From: Lentilactobacillus rapi DSM 19907 = JCM 15042
GTDB lineage: Bacteria; Bacillota; Bacilli; Lactobacillales; Lactobacillaceae
Assembly: GCF_001436255.1 (NCBI RefSeq)
Contig: NZ_AZEI01000076.1
Coordinates: forward strand, 434,001 to 498,000
Length of the DNA: 64,000 bases
Direction: 5' to 3'
The notes under the pieces were generated by a model. That model was given only the letters and a program-made list of their open reading frames with translations, made no database searches and had not been told where the DNA came from. Positions 52,227 through 61,397 of this stretch are shown piece by piece; the first letter of the stretch is position 1, and each line of letters starts with the position of its first letter. A program made the position numbers and the translations under genes.

Positions 52227-53701
52227 CTAGCCTTTAGCATTCTCTGGATGGCCTTGGAGGTAAATCGTGTGGGTATTCAAGAACTCGTCAATACCGTGCT
52301 TACCATCGTCGCCACCGATACCTGATTGTTTCCAGCCAGCATGAGAACCATTCATAGCTTCAAAGTTGAATCGGTTGATGTAAGTTTCGCCGGCTTCAAG
52401 CTCATTAGCTGCTCTTGCTGCTGTATCAAGGTTTTGGGTGAAGATTGAAGAAGTCAGACCATACTTAGTATCATTGGCCATTTCAATGGCATCATCCAAT
52501 GTCTTGAAAGTCAACACTGGTAAGACTGGACCGAAGACTTCATTTTGAACAATCTCTGAATCCTGTTTAACGTTAGTAATAACCGTTGGCTCGAAGTAAA
52601 AGCCATCTTTGATCTTCAAGATGTGGCCGCCGGCAGTAATCTTGCCACCAGCTTCAACTGCTCGATCAACCAATCCGGATACTTTATCCAAGGCTGCTTG
52701 ATTGATAAGTGGACCCATGCCAATGTCTTCATGTTCCATTGGATCACCAACAGTGACTTCGGACATCTTCTTGGATAGTTTCTCGATTACTTCATCAGCA
52801 ACATCTTCTTGAACGTAGAGTCGCTCACAGTTGTTGCAGATTTGGCCGTTGTTATCAATTCGGGAGTCAATGATTGATTGAACCGCAAAATCAATATCTG
52901 CATCTGAACAGATGATACCAGGTGCTTTACCACCCAATTCAAGGGATACTTTAGCCAGATGAGTTGCGGCTGCGTTCATAACTCGCATTCCTGAACTAGT
53001 AGCACCAGTTAAGCTGATAATGCCGACCTTGTCATTCTTCGTCAGCTCGTCACCAACAATCGAGCCTCGACCAGAAATAATGTTAACGACACCCTTTGGA
53101 ATGCCAACTTTTTCGACAGTCTTAGCAAATTCAAGTGCTAAGTTAGGGGTATCTGAACTTGGCTTCAACACAATTGTGTTACCAGTTACCAGCGCTGGCC
53201 CCATCTTACGAGCAATTAAGAAGAACGGGAAGTTCCATGGTAAAATTCCAACCGCAACCCCAATTGGTTGTTTGGCAATTAAAATATTTTCATTTGGATT
53301 TTCTGATTGGAGGATTTCACCCTCATACGTTTTTGAAGCACTGCCCATGTAGTCAAAGTAATCAGCTGAAAATAGAATTTCAGTCATTGCTAATGACTTG
53401 ATTTTTCCTTGCTCTTCTTGGAGCATTTCAGCAAAGTGATCCTTATTCTTTCGAATTTCGTCAGCGACAGCGTGTAATACTCGCCTCGTTTGGCAGCCGG
53501 AACTTTCTTCCAAGTCTTCTCGGCTTCATAAGCGGCATTAACGGCCTCGCGAGCTTCCTCACGAGTAGCTTCGGGAACTGTCGAAATTTCTTCACCAGTT
53601 GATGGGTTGAGAACTTTAATTTCGTTGCCTGATTCAGAATCTTTAAACTCGCCATTGATATACATTTGATAATGTTTCATAGAAACAGTATTTTGTGCCA
53701 T
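52227..53701 (-). pseudogene. NAD-dependent aldehyde dehydrogenase, frameshifted
   Basis: Two overlapping frames together make one full-length (~490-residue) aldehyde dehydrogenase of the lactaldehyde/succinate-semialdehyde type. The first (53701 down) runs MAQNTVSMKHYQMYINGEFK to KVPAAKRGE; the second continues LHAVADEIRKNKDHFAEML to the C-terminus. One base is missing around 53478-53480. The catalytic parts are intact in the second frame: LELGGKAPGII (glutamate) and NNGQICNNCERLYV (cysteine). If real, the shift removes the enzyme; a sequencing error is possible. ATG 53701 follows GAAAGGAAG. A cre site lies upstream. Confidence 0.85.
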
Positions 53702-54004
53702 AATATTTTGCTTCCTTTCAAAGACCTACCAGTTGCAATACATCGAACATCACAACATTTGAAAACAACTATCAAATCTAACAAGCAACTTGCTAAAGGC
53801 AACAAATAGCTTCGATGTCTCCCCCCTTACATATGCCTGATTTACGCCTGATCGTATCATCAATCCAGCAAAGACGATTCATCTCACCACAGCCTGGATA
53901 AGTGGTTAACTTCCAGGCCAATACTCAGAAAATCAAGCCATTATCAGAAACCAGAACGGATCATTAATGGAAATGATGTTGATCAAGTCATTATCAGTAG
54001 CTAT

Positions 54005-54019
54005 TTGTAACCGTTTACA
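54005..54019. promoter_or_regulatory. cre site upstream of the aldehyde dehydrogenase
   Basis: TTGTAACCGTTTACA fits WTGNAANCGNWNNCW fully and extends to a near-perfect palindrome TTTGTAACCGTTTACAAA (54004-54021). It lies ~300 bases upstream of the dehydrogenase start. The gap 53702-54217 shows no other clear feature. Confidence 0.6.
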
Positions 54020-54215
54020 AATATCATTATATGCCCATCTTTTTTTAAATCAACTAAATGCAACTCGTTGTTTCACATGCCTAATTTACTGGCAATTAAG
54101 CGATCTTCCAGCTTTAATCGAATTAATTTCACAAGCCGATCAAGGCTGGATGACTTGTAACCCCCGTTTAGTTGGCTGGGCACTTAGCTTTAAATCATTG
54201 ATTCCGGTCATTGAA

Positions 54216-54290
54216 ACAAAAAAACTAAGCTTAGATCGAATTAGTTGCTGACTGTCATCAATTGGTTAACGAGATCTAAGCTTAGATTAT
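54216..54290 (-). terminator. Terminator of the alcohol dehydrogenase
   Basis: CTAAGCTTAGATC (54225-54237) and its exact reverse complement GATCTAAGCTTAG (54273-54285) form a stem with a long loop. On the minus strand it is followed by TTTTTTT. Confidence 0.7.
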
Positions 54291-54334
54291 TTTGCTGGCT
54301 TTCAAATATCTTAATGAGCCATTAGGCATTCATG

Positions 54335-55456
54335 TTATTTGCCAGGCACATAACTATCATCAATAATAAGGACTGGTTTAATCGTCTTGCCGCTGACAGA
54401 ATCAGCGTTGGCTTGATTAATGTCTTCAAATTTGTAGAACTTTTCGGTCTTGTCGAAGTCAAACATCCCTAATTGGTAGAACTTGATCAAACGAGGAACA
54501 TCGACTTGAGGAATTGAATCGCCCATGTTAACGCCGACAACTTTGCGATCACTGGTGCAAAGATCGTTCCAAGTATCAAGATCAATATGTTGATCAGTAA
54601 CGGCAATCGTTGCAGTCGTTCCACCTTGAGCCAAAGCCTGGATGGAATCCTCCATAACTTTCTTCACACCCGTTGTATCGACAGCGTAGTCAACACCGTG
54701 ACCATCAGTCAAATCTTGGATTGCTTTAACCGCATCCTGATCCTTGCTGTTGATCGTATCAGTGGCGCCTAGTTCTTTAGCCAACTCAAGTCGTGATGGC
54801 ACAATATCAACGGCAATCACTTTGGTGCAACCAGAAATTCGGCCAGCCATCATAGCAGCCAATCCAACGGCCCCAGTTCCAAAGACAGCAATCGTTGAAC
54901 CTGGTTCCGGCTTCAACGTGTTAAAGACGGTTCCACTCCCAGTTACGTAGCCACAGCCAAGCGGTCCAAGTTGACGAAGATCCAAGTCCTTAGGAACCTT
55001 CACAGCATTTCGTTCGCGGACAACGGTTGTCGTGGTAAACGATGATTGATCAAACATATCGGCAACGTCATGCCCATTTTCAGTAAAGTGAGCACTCCCA
55101 TCAGGACGAACCCCTGACAAGTTATTTGCGGCATAGTTCAAACACTGAGTTGGAATTCCCTTTAAACAGTTAATGCAGTCGCCACACCCGTAGAAGGACA
55201 GGACAACGTGGTCACCTGGCTTAAAGTTCTTAACCTCAGGGCCAACCTTTTCAACAATTCCAGAACCTTCATGGCCTAAAATAATTGGGTAGCCAATTTC
55301 TGCAGTTCCTTTTCGCAATGCTTCGTCAGAGTGACAGATTCCACTGGCAACCATATGGACTTGTAAATCGTCAGCTTGCATGTCTGCTAATTCAACATCG
55401 TCCTTGATTTCAAAATCTCCGCCTTTTTTATTAACAACAGCTGCTTTGATTCGCAT
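54335..55456 (-). CDS. Zinc-dependent alcohol dehydrogenase
   Basis: A 373-residue medium-chain dehydrogenase of the aryl/benzyl-alcohol or class III-like type. The catalytic zinc ligands are in GICHSDEALRKG (~37-48) and GHEGSGIVEKVG; the structural zinc is bound by four cysteines in GCGDCINCLKGIPTQC (~89-104). The NAD motif is VFGTGAVGLAAMMAG (~190-204). The frame extends upstream to 55525, but ATG 55456 is preceded by GGAGATG and begins MRIKAAVVNKKGGDFEI. Monocistronic, with its own terminator; the leader contains a weak cre-like ACAACCGCTTACA (~55583-55597). Confidence 0.92.
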   Translation of the reverse strand: MRIKAAVVNKKGGDFEIKDDVELADMQADDLQVHMVASGICHSDEALRKGTAEIGYPIILGHEGSGIVEKVGPEVKNFKPGDHVVLSFYGCGDCINCLKGIPTQCLNYAANNLSGVRPDGSAHFTENGHDVADMFDQSSFTTTTVVRERNAVKVPKDLDLRQLGPLGCGYVTGSGTVFNTLKPEPGSTIAVFGTGAVGLAAMMAGRISGCTKVIAVDIVPSRLELAKELGATDTINSKDQDAVKAIQDLTDGHGVDYAVDTTGVKKVMEDSIQALAQGGTTATIAVTDQHIDLDTWNDLCTSDRKVVGVNMGDSIPQVDVPRLIKFYQLGMFDFDKTEKFYKFEDINQANADSVSGKTIKPVLIIDDSYVPGK

Positions 55457-55728
55457 AATCACATCTCCAATAAATTTATTTGTTAATCGATGAGCAATCA
55501 CAAGCAAATAAAAACCAATTATCAAAAACTAAAATAAGTGAACCTGAAAATTATTTTACATTTTTCATAATCGGCCCATCTGTTACAACCGCTTACAACC
55601 CTAATAAGCTAAAGTTTACTAAAATCAACCAAGATGTGACGATTAACGGAAAACAACCAAATGAAGACAATTTAATGCTATCCTGCTTATTTTTACTTAC
55701 TAAAGGTTTGTGAAAAATTCCAACAATT

Positions 55729-56907
55729 CTAGTTCCAATTTTCCCAAGTCGGGTTATTCAGTGTCCGAACGCGTAACATTTCTTCGGTTCCACTAAGCTC
55801 GGCAACCATTTTTTGCACCATTTGATCAGATAATGATGTTAAGTCCGTATTCACAATTGTGTAAGCATACCCTTCTCTGGTATTTCCCATCATTTCTTTT
55901 ACTGGCACTTCATATTTGTTCAAAATGTCATTAACATCTGACCACAAACTTTCACGGGCATGCGAAAAGAATGTTAGCCGCTGTGGGCTGGTAAAGGGCA
56001 AATCAACTTGCGGAAAGTTAACGGAACGGCGAACGGTGCCATACTCCAAAAAGTCGAGCAAGTTTTGCAAAATGGTGTTGGCAGAATGAGTCAATGCTTC
56101 AATCGTATTGCCGCCCAGATGGGGTAATAACGTGATGTTTGGGTGGTCTTGCAATTCAGCCTTTGGAAAATCACTAATATAGCCGGCAATTTCGTTATGG
56201 TCAAGGGCAGAAATCACCGCAGCGTTGTCCACAATATCACCCCGGCCAAAGTTGAGCAGGTAGGCATTATCCCGCATGGTTTCAAAGCTCTTGGTTGAAA
56301 GCATCCCTTTGGTTTCATCTGTTAGCGGCAGTAAGACCACTACAAAATCAGCTAAGCTTAAAACTTCATCAATCGTTTCAAATTGCTGAACGTGACGCAG
56401 ATTTTTGCGGCTGCGATTAAACCCAATCACTTGCATTCCCATATGATAACAAGAATCTGCGAGTCGTTGGCCAATCGTTCCCAACCCCAAAATGCCAATT
56501 GTTTTACCATAGAGCTCCTCGCCGACAAAATCCCCCCGTTTGGCTTCAGCGGCTTCCTGCAAAGTTTCTCCTTCAGCGGCCTTCAAATTTTCCATCATCT
56601 CAACGGCGCCCTCAAGCGGCCGCACACAACGGAACAAATTTTGAATAATTAATTCTTTAACCGCATTGGCATTCACCCCAGGGGTATTGAAAACAGCGGT
56701 CCCATTGGCCGTGCAGGCGTTTAAGTTAATCGTATTAACGCCGGTCCCCGCGCGGGCAATCACCAATAATCGCTTAGAAATCAATTCATTATTGACGTGA
56801 GAACTTCTGACTAAAATTGCGTCTGGCGTGTCAGTATTGGATTCCTTAAAAATATCCCCGGCAAAGTCGGTTAAATCAAATCGGTCGATCGTTTTAACTT
56901 CGAACAT
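55729..56907 (-). CDS. SerA-like D-2-hydroxyacid dehydrogenase
   Basis: A 392-residue NAD-dependent dehydrogenase of the D-3-phosphoglycerate dehydrogenase type. Features are VIARAGTGVNTINL (~49-62), the NAD loop TIGILGLGTIGQRLADSCY (~139-157), LLNFGRGDIVDNAAVISAL (~226-244) and LLPHLGGNTIEALTHSA (~272-288) with the catalytic histidine. A ~75-residue C-terminal part (EGYAYTIVNTDLTSLSDQMVQKM) looks like an ACT domain. It probably makes 3-phosphohydroxypyruvate for serine. ATG 56907 follows AAAGGAGC. Divergent from the acetyltransferase at 56992. Confidence 0.88.
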   Translation of the reverse strand: MFEVKTIDRFDLTDFAGDIFKESNTDTPDAILVRSSHVNNELISKRLLVIARAGTGVNTINLNACTANGTAVFNTPGVNANAVKELIIQNLFRCVRPLEGAVEMMENLKAAEGETLQEAAEAKRGDFVGEELYGKTIGILGLGTIGQRLADSCYHMGMQVIGFNRSRKNLRHVQQFETIDEVLSLADFVVVLLPLTDETKGMLSTKSFETMRDNAYLLNFGRGDIVDNAAVISALDHNEIAGYISDFPKAELQDHPNITLLPHLGGNTIEALTHSANTILQNLLDFLEYGTVRRSVNFPQVDLPFTSPQRLTFFSHARESLWSDVNDILNKYEVPVKEMMGNTREGYAYTIVNTDLTSLSDQMVQKMVAELSGTEEMLRVRTLNNPTWENWN

Positions 56908-56991
56908 TTTTTGAGCTCCTTTTAACTTTATTATTGTTAAACATATTATAATGGATAAATAGAAAAACATCTTGAGAAAGAGGTCCTGATT

Positions 56992-57618
56992 ATGCATATT
57001 GATTTTGTCAAACTATCAAAAGACAAGCCGACAATCGGCAAAGACACCCAAACTAAGAACACAACTTTTGGTGAATGGGTGGAGATTGGCGCCAGCAATT
57101 TAATCGATAATAGTAGCATTGGCGACTATACCTATACAGGTCAATATTGTTTCATTCAGAATAGTGACTTGAAAAAGTTCATTAGTATGGCGGCAATGAT
57201 CCGCATCGGACCTACCAACCACCCTTACGACCGAGCCGCCCAGCACATTTCATTTTATAATGGCGGCGCGTATGGCTTCGGTCATCCCGACACCGAATTT
57301 CTCGAACATCGAAAGACGATTCGAACCACCATTGGCAATGACGTCTGGATTGGGCATGGCGTGATTATCCAAGCTGGCGTGACGGTTGGCAATGGTGCCG
57401 TTATCGGTTCCGGGGCTGTCGTCACAAAAGACGTTGCTCCCTATACGATTGTCGGTGGCATCCCAGCCAAACCCATCAAGGATCGTTTCCCAGATGAAAT
57501 CAAAGCTGATTTGCAAAAGATTGCTTGGTGGGATTGGTCAAGAGAAGATATCGAAAAGTATTACTTAGACTTCAGGCTGCCCATTAAGGAATTTATTGAT
57601 AAGCACTTGCCAAGATAA
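56992..57618 (+). CDS. Hexapeptide-repeat acyltransferase
   Basis: A 208-residue left-handed beta-helix acetyltransferase of the xenobiotic/CatB-like kind. Hexad repeats run from IGKDTQTKNTTFGEWVEIG to TTIGNDVWIGHGVIIQAGVTVGNGAVIGSGAVVTKDVAPYTIVGGIPAKPI (~108-160), with the loop histidine in GPTNHPYDRAAQH (~67-79). The C-terminus IAWWDWSREDIEKYY is characteristic. Substrate unknown. ATG 56992 follows AGAGGTC. The promoter overlaps that of the divergent serA-like gene (TATAAT 56947-56952). Confidence 0.88.
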   Translation: MHIDFVKLSKDKPTIGKDTQTKNTTFGEWVEIGASNLIDNSSIGDYTYTGQYCFIQNSDLKKFISMAAMIRIGPTNHPYDRAAQHISFYNGGAYGFGHPDTEFLEHRKTIRTTIGNDVWIGHGVIIQAGVTVGNGAVIGSGAVVTKDVAPYTIVGGIPAKPIKDRFPDEIKADLQKIAWWDWSREDIEKYYLDFRLPIKEFIDKHLPR

Positions 57619-57662
57619 CGCGGACTGCTCGTAAGTTCTATAAACTGAACCAGACAACGTGA

Positions 57663-57714
57663 GAGATCCAGTTAGAAAACTGATAAACGTCAGCTTCTAA
57701 CTGGATCTCTTTTT
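57663..57714 (+). terminator. Terminator of the acyltransferase gene
   Basis: GAGATCCAGTTAGAA and TTCTAACTGGATCTC are perfect arms, followed by TTTTT. Confidence 0.85.
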
Positions 57715-57795
57715 GTTGCATCGAGGGTCAAGAGGATGATCAACCATGTGTCTTTCAAACTCACCGGCTCTAAAAAAGGACATTTACTGGTTTTA

Positions 57796-59271
57796 TCAGT
57801 TGGCGTCGCGCTTTGGTTTGTTCACTAACCAGCCACCCAAAAAGATGATCGCCGAGAGTACCACAGCAATTACAAACATTTTCTGATATGACTGTTGGGC
57901 AACTGCATAAAACTGTGTGAGTAGGCTGGAATGGCCCTCGGTACGAGTTTGTAACAAATTGCGGTAATAAGATTCAATCGAACCATTCATATTAATTGAG
58001 CTAAAACCCATCTGGACCACCGTCGCATAAATGGTTGGCGCAATTGTCAAGCCGATTTGACGACTCACGGACAATGTTCCCAGAGCAACCCCGTTATCTT
58101 TTTCGCCGGCAAACGTCGCCATTAACACTGAAAGTGGCGCTCCCATCAACATGCCAAAACCGATTCCGGCAATACTTGAACTCACCAGAAACCATAATGG
58201 GTTGGGACTGGCAACGGCGACCAGGCCAAATCCAATTGCTGACAAGCCACCGGAGATAATGGTTGTTTTGGCAGCTCCGAGGCGGGAGACGAGTGAACCG
58301 CCAATCCCAGCTCCAACAATCGATCCTAACCCAATGCCACTCATCCAAATGCCACTATTGTCCGCCGAAATGCCATAACGTTGTTCCACAAAGCTTGGGA
58401 TGAAGATAAAGATAGCAATCAGCGCCCCAGAGAGAAGCCCCATTAACAGTGTTAATAGAAAGCCTTTGTTTTTTAGCAGCTGATAAGGCAAGAATGGGTC
58501 AACGGATGCTGACACCCGTTTCTCAAACTGGAAAAACATCACTAATAATCCGATTCCCAACAGACCAGCCAACCACACTTGCGGCTTAATTAAACTCGCC
58601 AATAGCTGGCCGGTTTGTAAATTGCTAATGACAAACATCACGGCAAAAATTCCCAGGCTGAGCGTAATTAGGCCCTTTAAGTCTATTTTTTTATCAACCG
58701 CGCCTTTGGTTTCCGGTAATGTGGTTAGGCCACCGATAATAACCAAGAGTGCAATCGGCAAATTTACCAGGAATAACCAATTCCACCGACCAGTTAAATT
58801 AAGAATTAGGCTCCCAAGATTGGGGCCAACCACCGACGCAATTCCGTTCACGGCACCTAGGATCCCCAACAAGCCTCCCTGGGCCGATTTTGGGTAAGCC
58901 GATAAAATATGGCTTGAGGCGATGATGAAGATGCCACCTCCGCCAATTGATTGAAATATCCGGGCTGCCAAAAATAAGATAAACGATGAACTCATGGCAA
59001 CCATGAGAGAACCAAGGGCAAAAATCGCAATTTCTATTAAGAATAATTTCTTGCGCCCATATTTATCCGCTAATTTGCCGACAATTGGTGTCGAAATTGC
59101 CATCCCCAGTGTATAAAGGGTGATGCCCCAAGTTCCCTGAACTTCACTGACATGAAACGAGTAATTAATACTGGTCAAGGCGCTGGCAATAATCCCGTTA
59201 TCTAATGCGGACATGAAGACACCGACAATTAAGGTGATCAATGCCAACGTGGCTGGTTGTTTTTTAGTCAT
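57796..59271 (-). CDS. DHA2-family MFS efflux pump
   Basis: A 491-residue 14-helix drug:proton antiporter of the EmrB/QacA type. It shows ALDNGIIASALTSINYSFHVSEVQGTWGITLYTLG near the start, motif A KLADKYGRKKLF (~68-79) and motif C GAVNGIASVVGPNLGSLILNLTGRWNWLF (~139-167). ATG 59271 follows GGAGAGGAGA; the ORF extends 7 codons further without need. It is co-transcribed with the HsmA gene 32 bases upstream, whose promoter carries twin operators. Confidence 0.92.
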   Translation of the reverse strand: MTKKQPATLALITLIVGVFMSALDNGIIASALTSINYSFHVSEVQGTWGITLYTLGMAISTPIVGKLADKYGRKKLFLIEIAIFALGSLMVAMSSSFILFLAARIFQSIGGGGIFIIASSHILSAYPKSAQGGLLGILGAVNGIASVVGPNLGSLILNLTGRWNWLFLVNLPIALLVIIGGLTTLPETKGAVDKKIDLKGLITLSLGIFAVMFVISNLQTGQLLASLIKPQVWLAGLLGIGLLVMFFQFEKRVSASVDPFLPYQLLKNKGFLLTLLMGLLSGALIAIFIFIPSFVEQRYGISADNSGIWMSGIGLGSIVGAGIGGSLVSRLGAAKTTIISGGLSAIGFGLVAVASPNPLWFLVSSSIAGIGFGMLMGAPLSVLMATFAGEKDNGVALGTLSVSRQIGLTIAPTIYATVVQMGFSSINMNGSIESYYRNLLQTRTEGHSSLLTQFYAVAQQSYQKMFVIAVVLSAIIFLGGWLVNKPKRDAN

Positions 59272-59303
59272 TAAATTCTCCTCTCCTATCACTCACAAAC
59301 GCG

Positions 59304-59687
59304 TTAGTTGCTCATACCGATAACCAAGCCAGCTAGATATGGAACTAACCAGAAAATCCAAACCATTAAGCTGAACTTATGAAAGTTGACTTTTGATTTG
59401 GACCGCCCCATAAACAGAACATAGCCTGCCCAGACAAAGTGAAAAGCCATTAACACAATGGCCGCAATCCCCGTCACCAAGTGAAGTTGTGGCGTCGTGG
59501 TTGCCGTCGCATTGGCAATCGAGGACATGATCGTGGTCCCGGTTGTGTCAAAGAGCAATCCTAATCCGAAATAGATTAAATGTTTTAATTTTAGAACCCC
59601 GGCCTTTCGTTCAGAAAAGACGCCGATTGTGTAAAACACAAGTGCCAAGCTAATGATAATGATTGCCGAAATTAATTTAATGTCCAT
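59304..59687 (-). CDS. HsmA-family four-helix membrane protein
   Basis: A 127-residue protein with four membrane helices, matching the HsmA (TIGR03987-type) family: IIIISLALVFYTIGVFSERKAG, LIYFGLGLLFDTTGTTIMSSIA, HLVTGIAAIVLMAFHFVWAGYVLF, and FSLMVWIFWLVPYLAGLVIG. The histidines in the third helix suggest haem binding, but this is not established. ATG 59687 follows GGAGG. It heads an operon with the MFS pump at 57796, an arrangement I recall in lactobacilli. Confidence 0.85.
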   Translation of the reverse strand: MDIKLISAIIIISLALVFYTIGVFSERKAGVLKLKHLIYFGLGLLFDTTGTTIMSSIANATATTTPQLHLVTGIAAIVLMAFHFVWAGYVLFMGRSKSKVNFHKFSLMVWIFWLVPYLAGLVIGMSN

Positions 59688-59728
59688 AATATTTTGTGCC
59701 TCCGTCGTTTATAGTTGTTAAATCGTTA

Positions 59729-59790
59729 AGTGACATCGTGTCACTTTTATTGATGAACTTATCTTAGCACACAAATGACACGGTGTCACT
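59729..59790. promoter_or_regulatory. Twin TGACAC/GTGTCA operators
   Basis: AGTGACATCGTGTCACT (59729-59745) and ATGACACGGTGTCACT (59775-59790) are two near-perfect palindromes of the same type, 46 bases apart, upstream of the HsmA-MFS operon. They fit a TetR/AcrR repressor. No such gene is adjacent; the nearest TetR gene in the window (7731) is far away and has different sites. Confidence 0.7.
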
Positions 59791-59939
59791 AATTTTGTCA
59801 TTTTTATTGTTAATTTAACTGGAAAACGCCGGCAATCTTTCAGTAAAAACATTTTTCTTGTTAGAATTCTATTTTCATGGGTTATTTTTTGCTATAATTA
59901 ATTGGTATATTAACAAAGGGTCATATTGGAGGAACAAGC

Positions 59940-60533
59940 ATGTCTGATGAAAAGACAAAATCCTGTGTTATGTGTGGAAAAACAATTCCTGCATACTCAA
60001 ACTTTTGTCCATACTGTGGCGCCAAACAGCCATGGCTTGAAGAAAATGAAGAATCTAATAAACGGGTTGGCCGCCTGCTTAAATGGTATGAAAAGCCATT
60101 TGGTAAGTTCGTTAGTTTGACCGCTGCCGTTTTAGTTGTCCTTGCTGTCGGGAGTTCATGCAGTCTCCATGACGGTCCCAGCCACACTAAAATCGAACGG
60201 GAATTAAATCAGTACCTATTTGATGCCCGGCCCAACACGGTTTACGGCAAAGATCCCAGTATTAAGGTGGATAAAAACAAAGGGATTACCGTCAAAATCT
60301 CCAAAACTAGTTCTGCAGTTAAGCAGCTTAAAAAGGGCAACCCTGCTAAATGGAATATAATGGTCAGGAAATTGAAAGACCGGTCGCGGGCTTTCGCTGG
60401 CATTTACGCTAATCAAAAATATTCTGACATCAAGGTAAAAACCAAGAAGGTCAAGGGTGACGCTAAACAGACCCTTCTCAAGGTAAATCTCGGCAAAGTC
60501 ACTTATAACGTTGCTGATAAGTACAGCAAATAG
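59940..60533 (+). CDS. Zinc-ribbon membrane-anchored protein
   Basis: A 197-residue protein with an N-terminal zinc ribbon (C9-x2-C12 ... C23-x2-C26, in SCVMCGK and FCPYCGAKQPW). One membrane helix follows at ~57-76 (VSLTAAVLVVLAVGSSCSL), and then a basic extracellular domain of ~120 residues (TKIERELNQYLFDARPNTVY, KWNIMVRKLKDRSRAFAGIY). The orientation places the ribbon in the cytoplasm. Similar zinc_ribbon_2 proteins are frequent in lactobacilli without known function. ATG 59940 follows TTGGAGGAA. Own promoter (TATAAT ~59892) and terminator. Confidence 0.75.
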   Translation: MSDEKTKSCVMCGKTIPAYSNFCPYCGAKQPWLEENEESNKRVGRLLKWYEKPFGKFVSLTAAVLVVLAVGSSCSLHDGPSHTKIERELNQYLFDARPNTVYGKDPSIKVDKNKGITVKISKTSSAVKQLKKGNPAKWNIMVRKLKDRSRAFAGIYANQKYSDIKVKTKKVKGDAKQTLLKVNLGKVTYNVADKYSK

Positions 60534-60549
60534 TCACCTGAACGACAAT

Positions 60550-60586
60550 TAACGCCTCAACCAATTAAGTTGGCGAGGCGTTTTTT
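60550..60586 (+). terminator. Terminator of the zinc-ribbon gene
   Basis: AACGCCTCAACC and GGCGAGGCGTT with a short loop, followed by TTTTTT. Confidence 0.8.
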
Positions 60587-60661
60587 CGACCCTTCAGCGA
60601 ATTAAGTGATAATCTGAAATTATAATTAAGATAGAAAATCAACTGATATGAGGTGAGATAA

Positions 60662-61165
60662 ATGGCAGAAAGTCAAAGTGGCGTCCAAATTTATCATCAG
60701 CTTTTTGGAACTGAAGTCCATGATCCGCGGATTATGTTTGAAATGTTAACAGTCAACGTCTTCCAACCGGGATTGAATTGGCGGGTCGCCGCAAGTAAGA
60801 TTCCAGTTTTTGAAAAGGTATTTAAGCATTTTGACGTCAACCAAATTGCGAATTTTACCGAAATGGATTTGGAGGCCCTCGAAGAAGACCCTGAAATGAT
60901 TCGAAATCCCAGAAAAATTAGAGCAGTTGTCCAAAATGCCCGGGCAACGCTCAATCTCTCTCCAGAGTTTAAAGATTTAGCCGATTATTTATGGTCCTTT
61001 AAGCCAACGAAAAATATCGTTGAAGGATCGTTGGGCCACGACTCCCACGGCTTAGGCGCCACCGTTGCTAAAGACATGAAGAAACGAGGGTTTACTTTCG
61101 TTGGACCAACCACGATGGAGCTACGACTAGTCGGAACAGGAATTTTGAAACATCAGGACGGATAG
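60662..61165 (+). CDS. Divergent DNA-3-methyladenine glycosylase I (Tag-like)
   Basis: A 167-residue helix-hairpin-helix protein of the Tag family. It matches E. coli Tag in MFEMLTVNVFQPGLNW (~22-37), IRNPRKIRAVVQNARATL (~80-97) and MKKRGFTFVGPTTMELRLVGTG (~140-161). Two functional features of E. coli Tag are missing. The four zinc ligands at the N- and C-terminal ends are absent, and the base-contacting Glu38 aligns with an asparagine. Function may be altered or lost. ATG 60662 follows GAGGTGAG. Confidence 0.8.
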   Translation: MAESQSGVQIYHQLFGTEVHDPRIMFEMLTVNVFQPGLNWRVAASKIPVFEKVFKHFDVNQIANFTEMDLEALEEDPEMIRNPRKIRAVVQNARATLNLSPEFKDLADYLWSFKPTKNIVEGSLGHDSHGLGATVAKDMKKRGFTFVGPTTMELRLVGTGILKHQDG

Positions 61166-61293
61166 AAACTGATTGTTGTCGCTTGATGGCAAAAATCATG
61201 ATTTCTGATTGACATCAATGGAGGCTACAAGTCTCATTGATATTTTGAATATGAGTTAGACTCGACCCTGGATCAAAAACCATTTTAGCCAAC

Positions 61294-61353
61294 AGAAGCC
61301 AATCAACCAGACATTTTAATTTGGAATGTCTGGTTGATTGGCTTCTATTTTTA
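61294..61353. terminator. Strong convergent terminator
   Basis: AGAAGCCAATCAACCAGACATT and its exact reverse complement (22-bp arms) flank a 9-base loop, with T-rich sequence after. It lies between convergent genes. Confidence 0.85.
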
Positions 61354-61397
61354 AATCAACTCGCTGAGAATATCGATTTCCGTGGGATTATTGGCAC

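Noticed and set aside
53967-54251. A 94-residue frame upstream of the aldehyde dehydrogenase
   Set aside because: No ribosome site; it crosses the cre site and part of a terminator stem.
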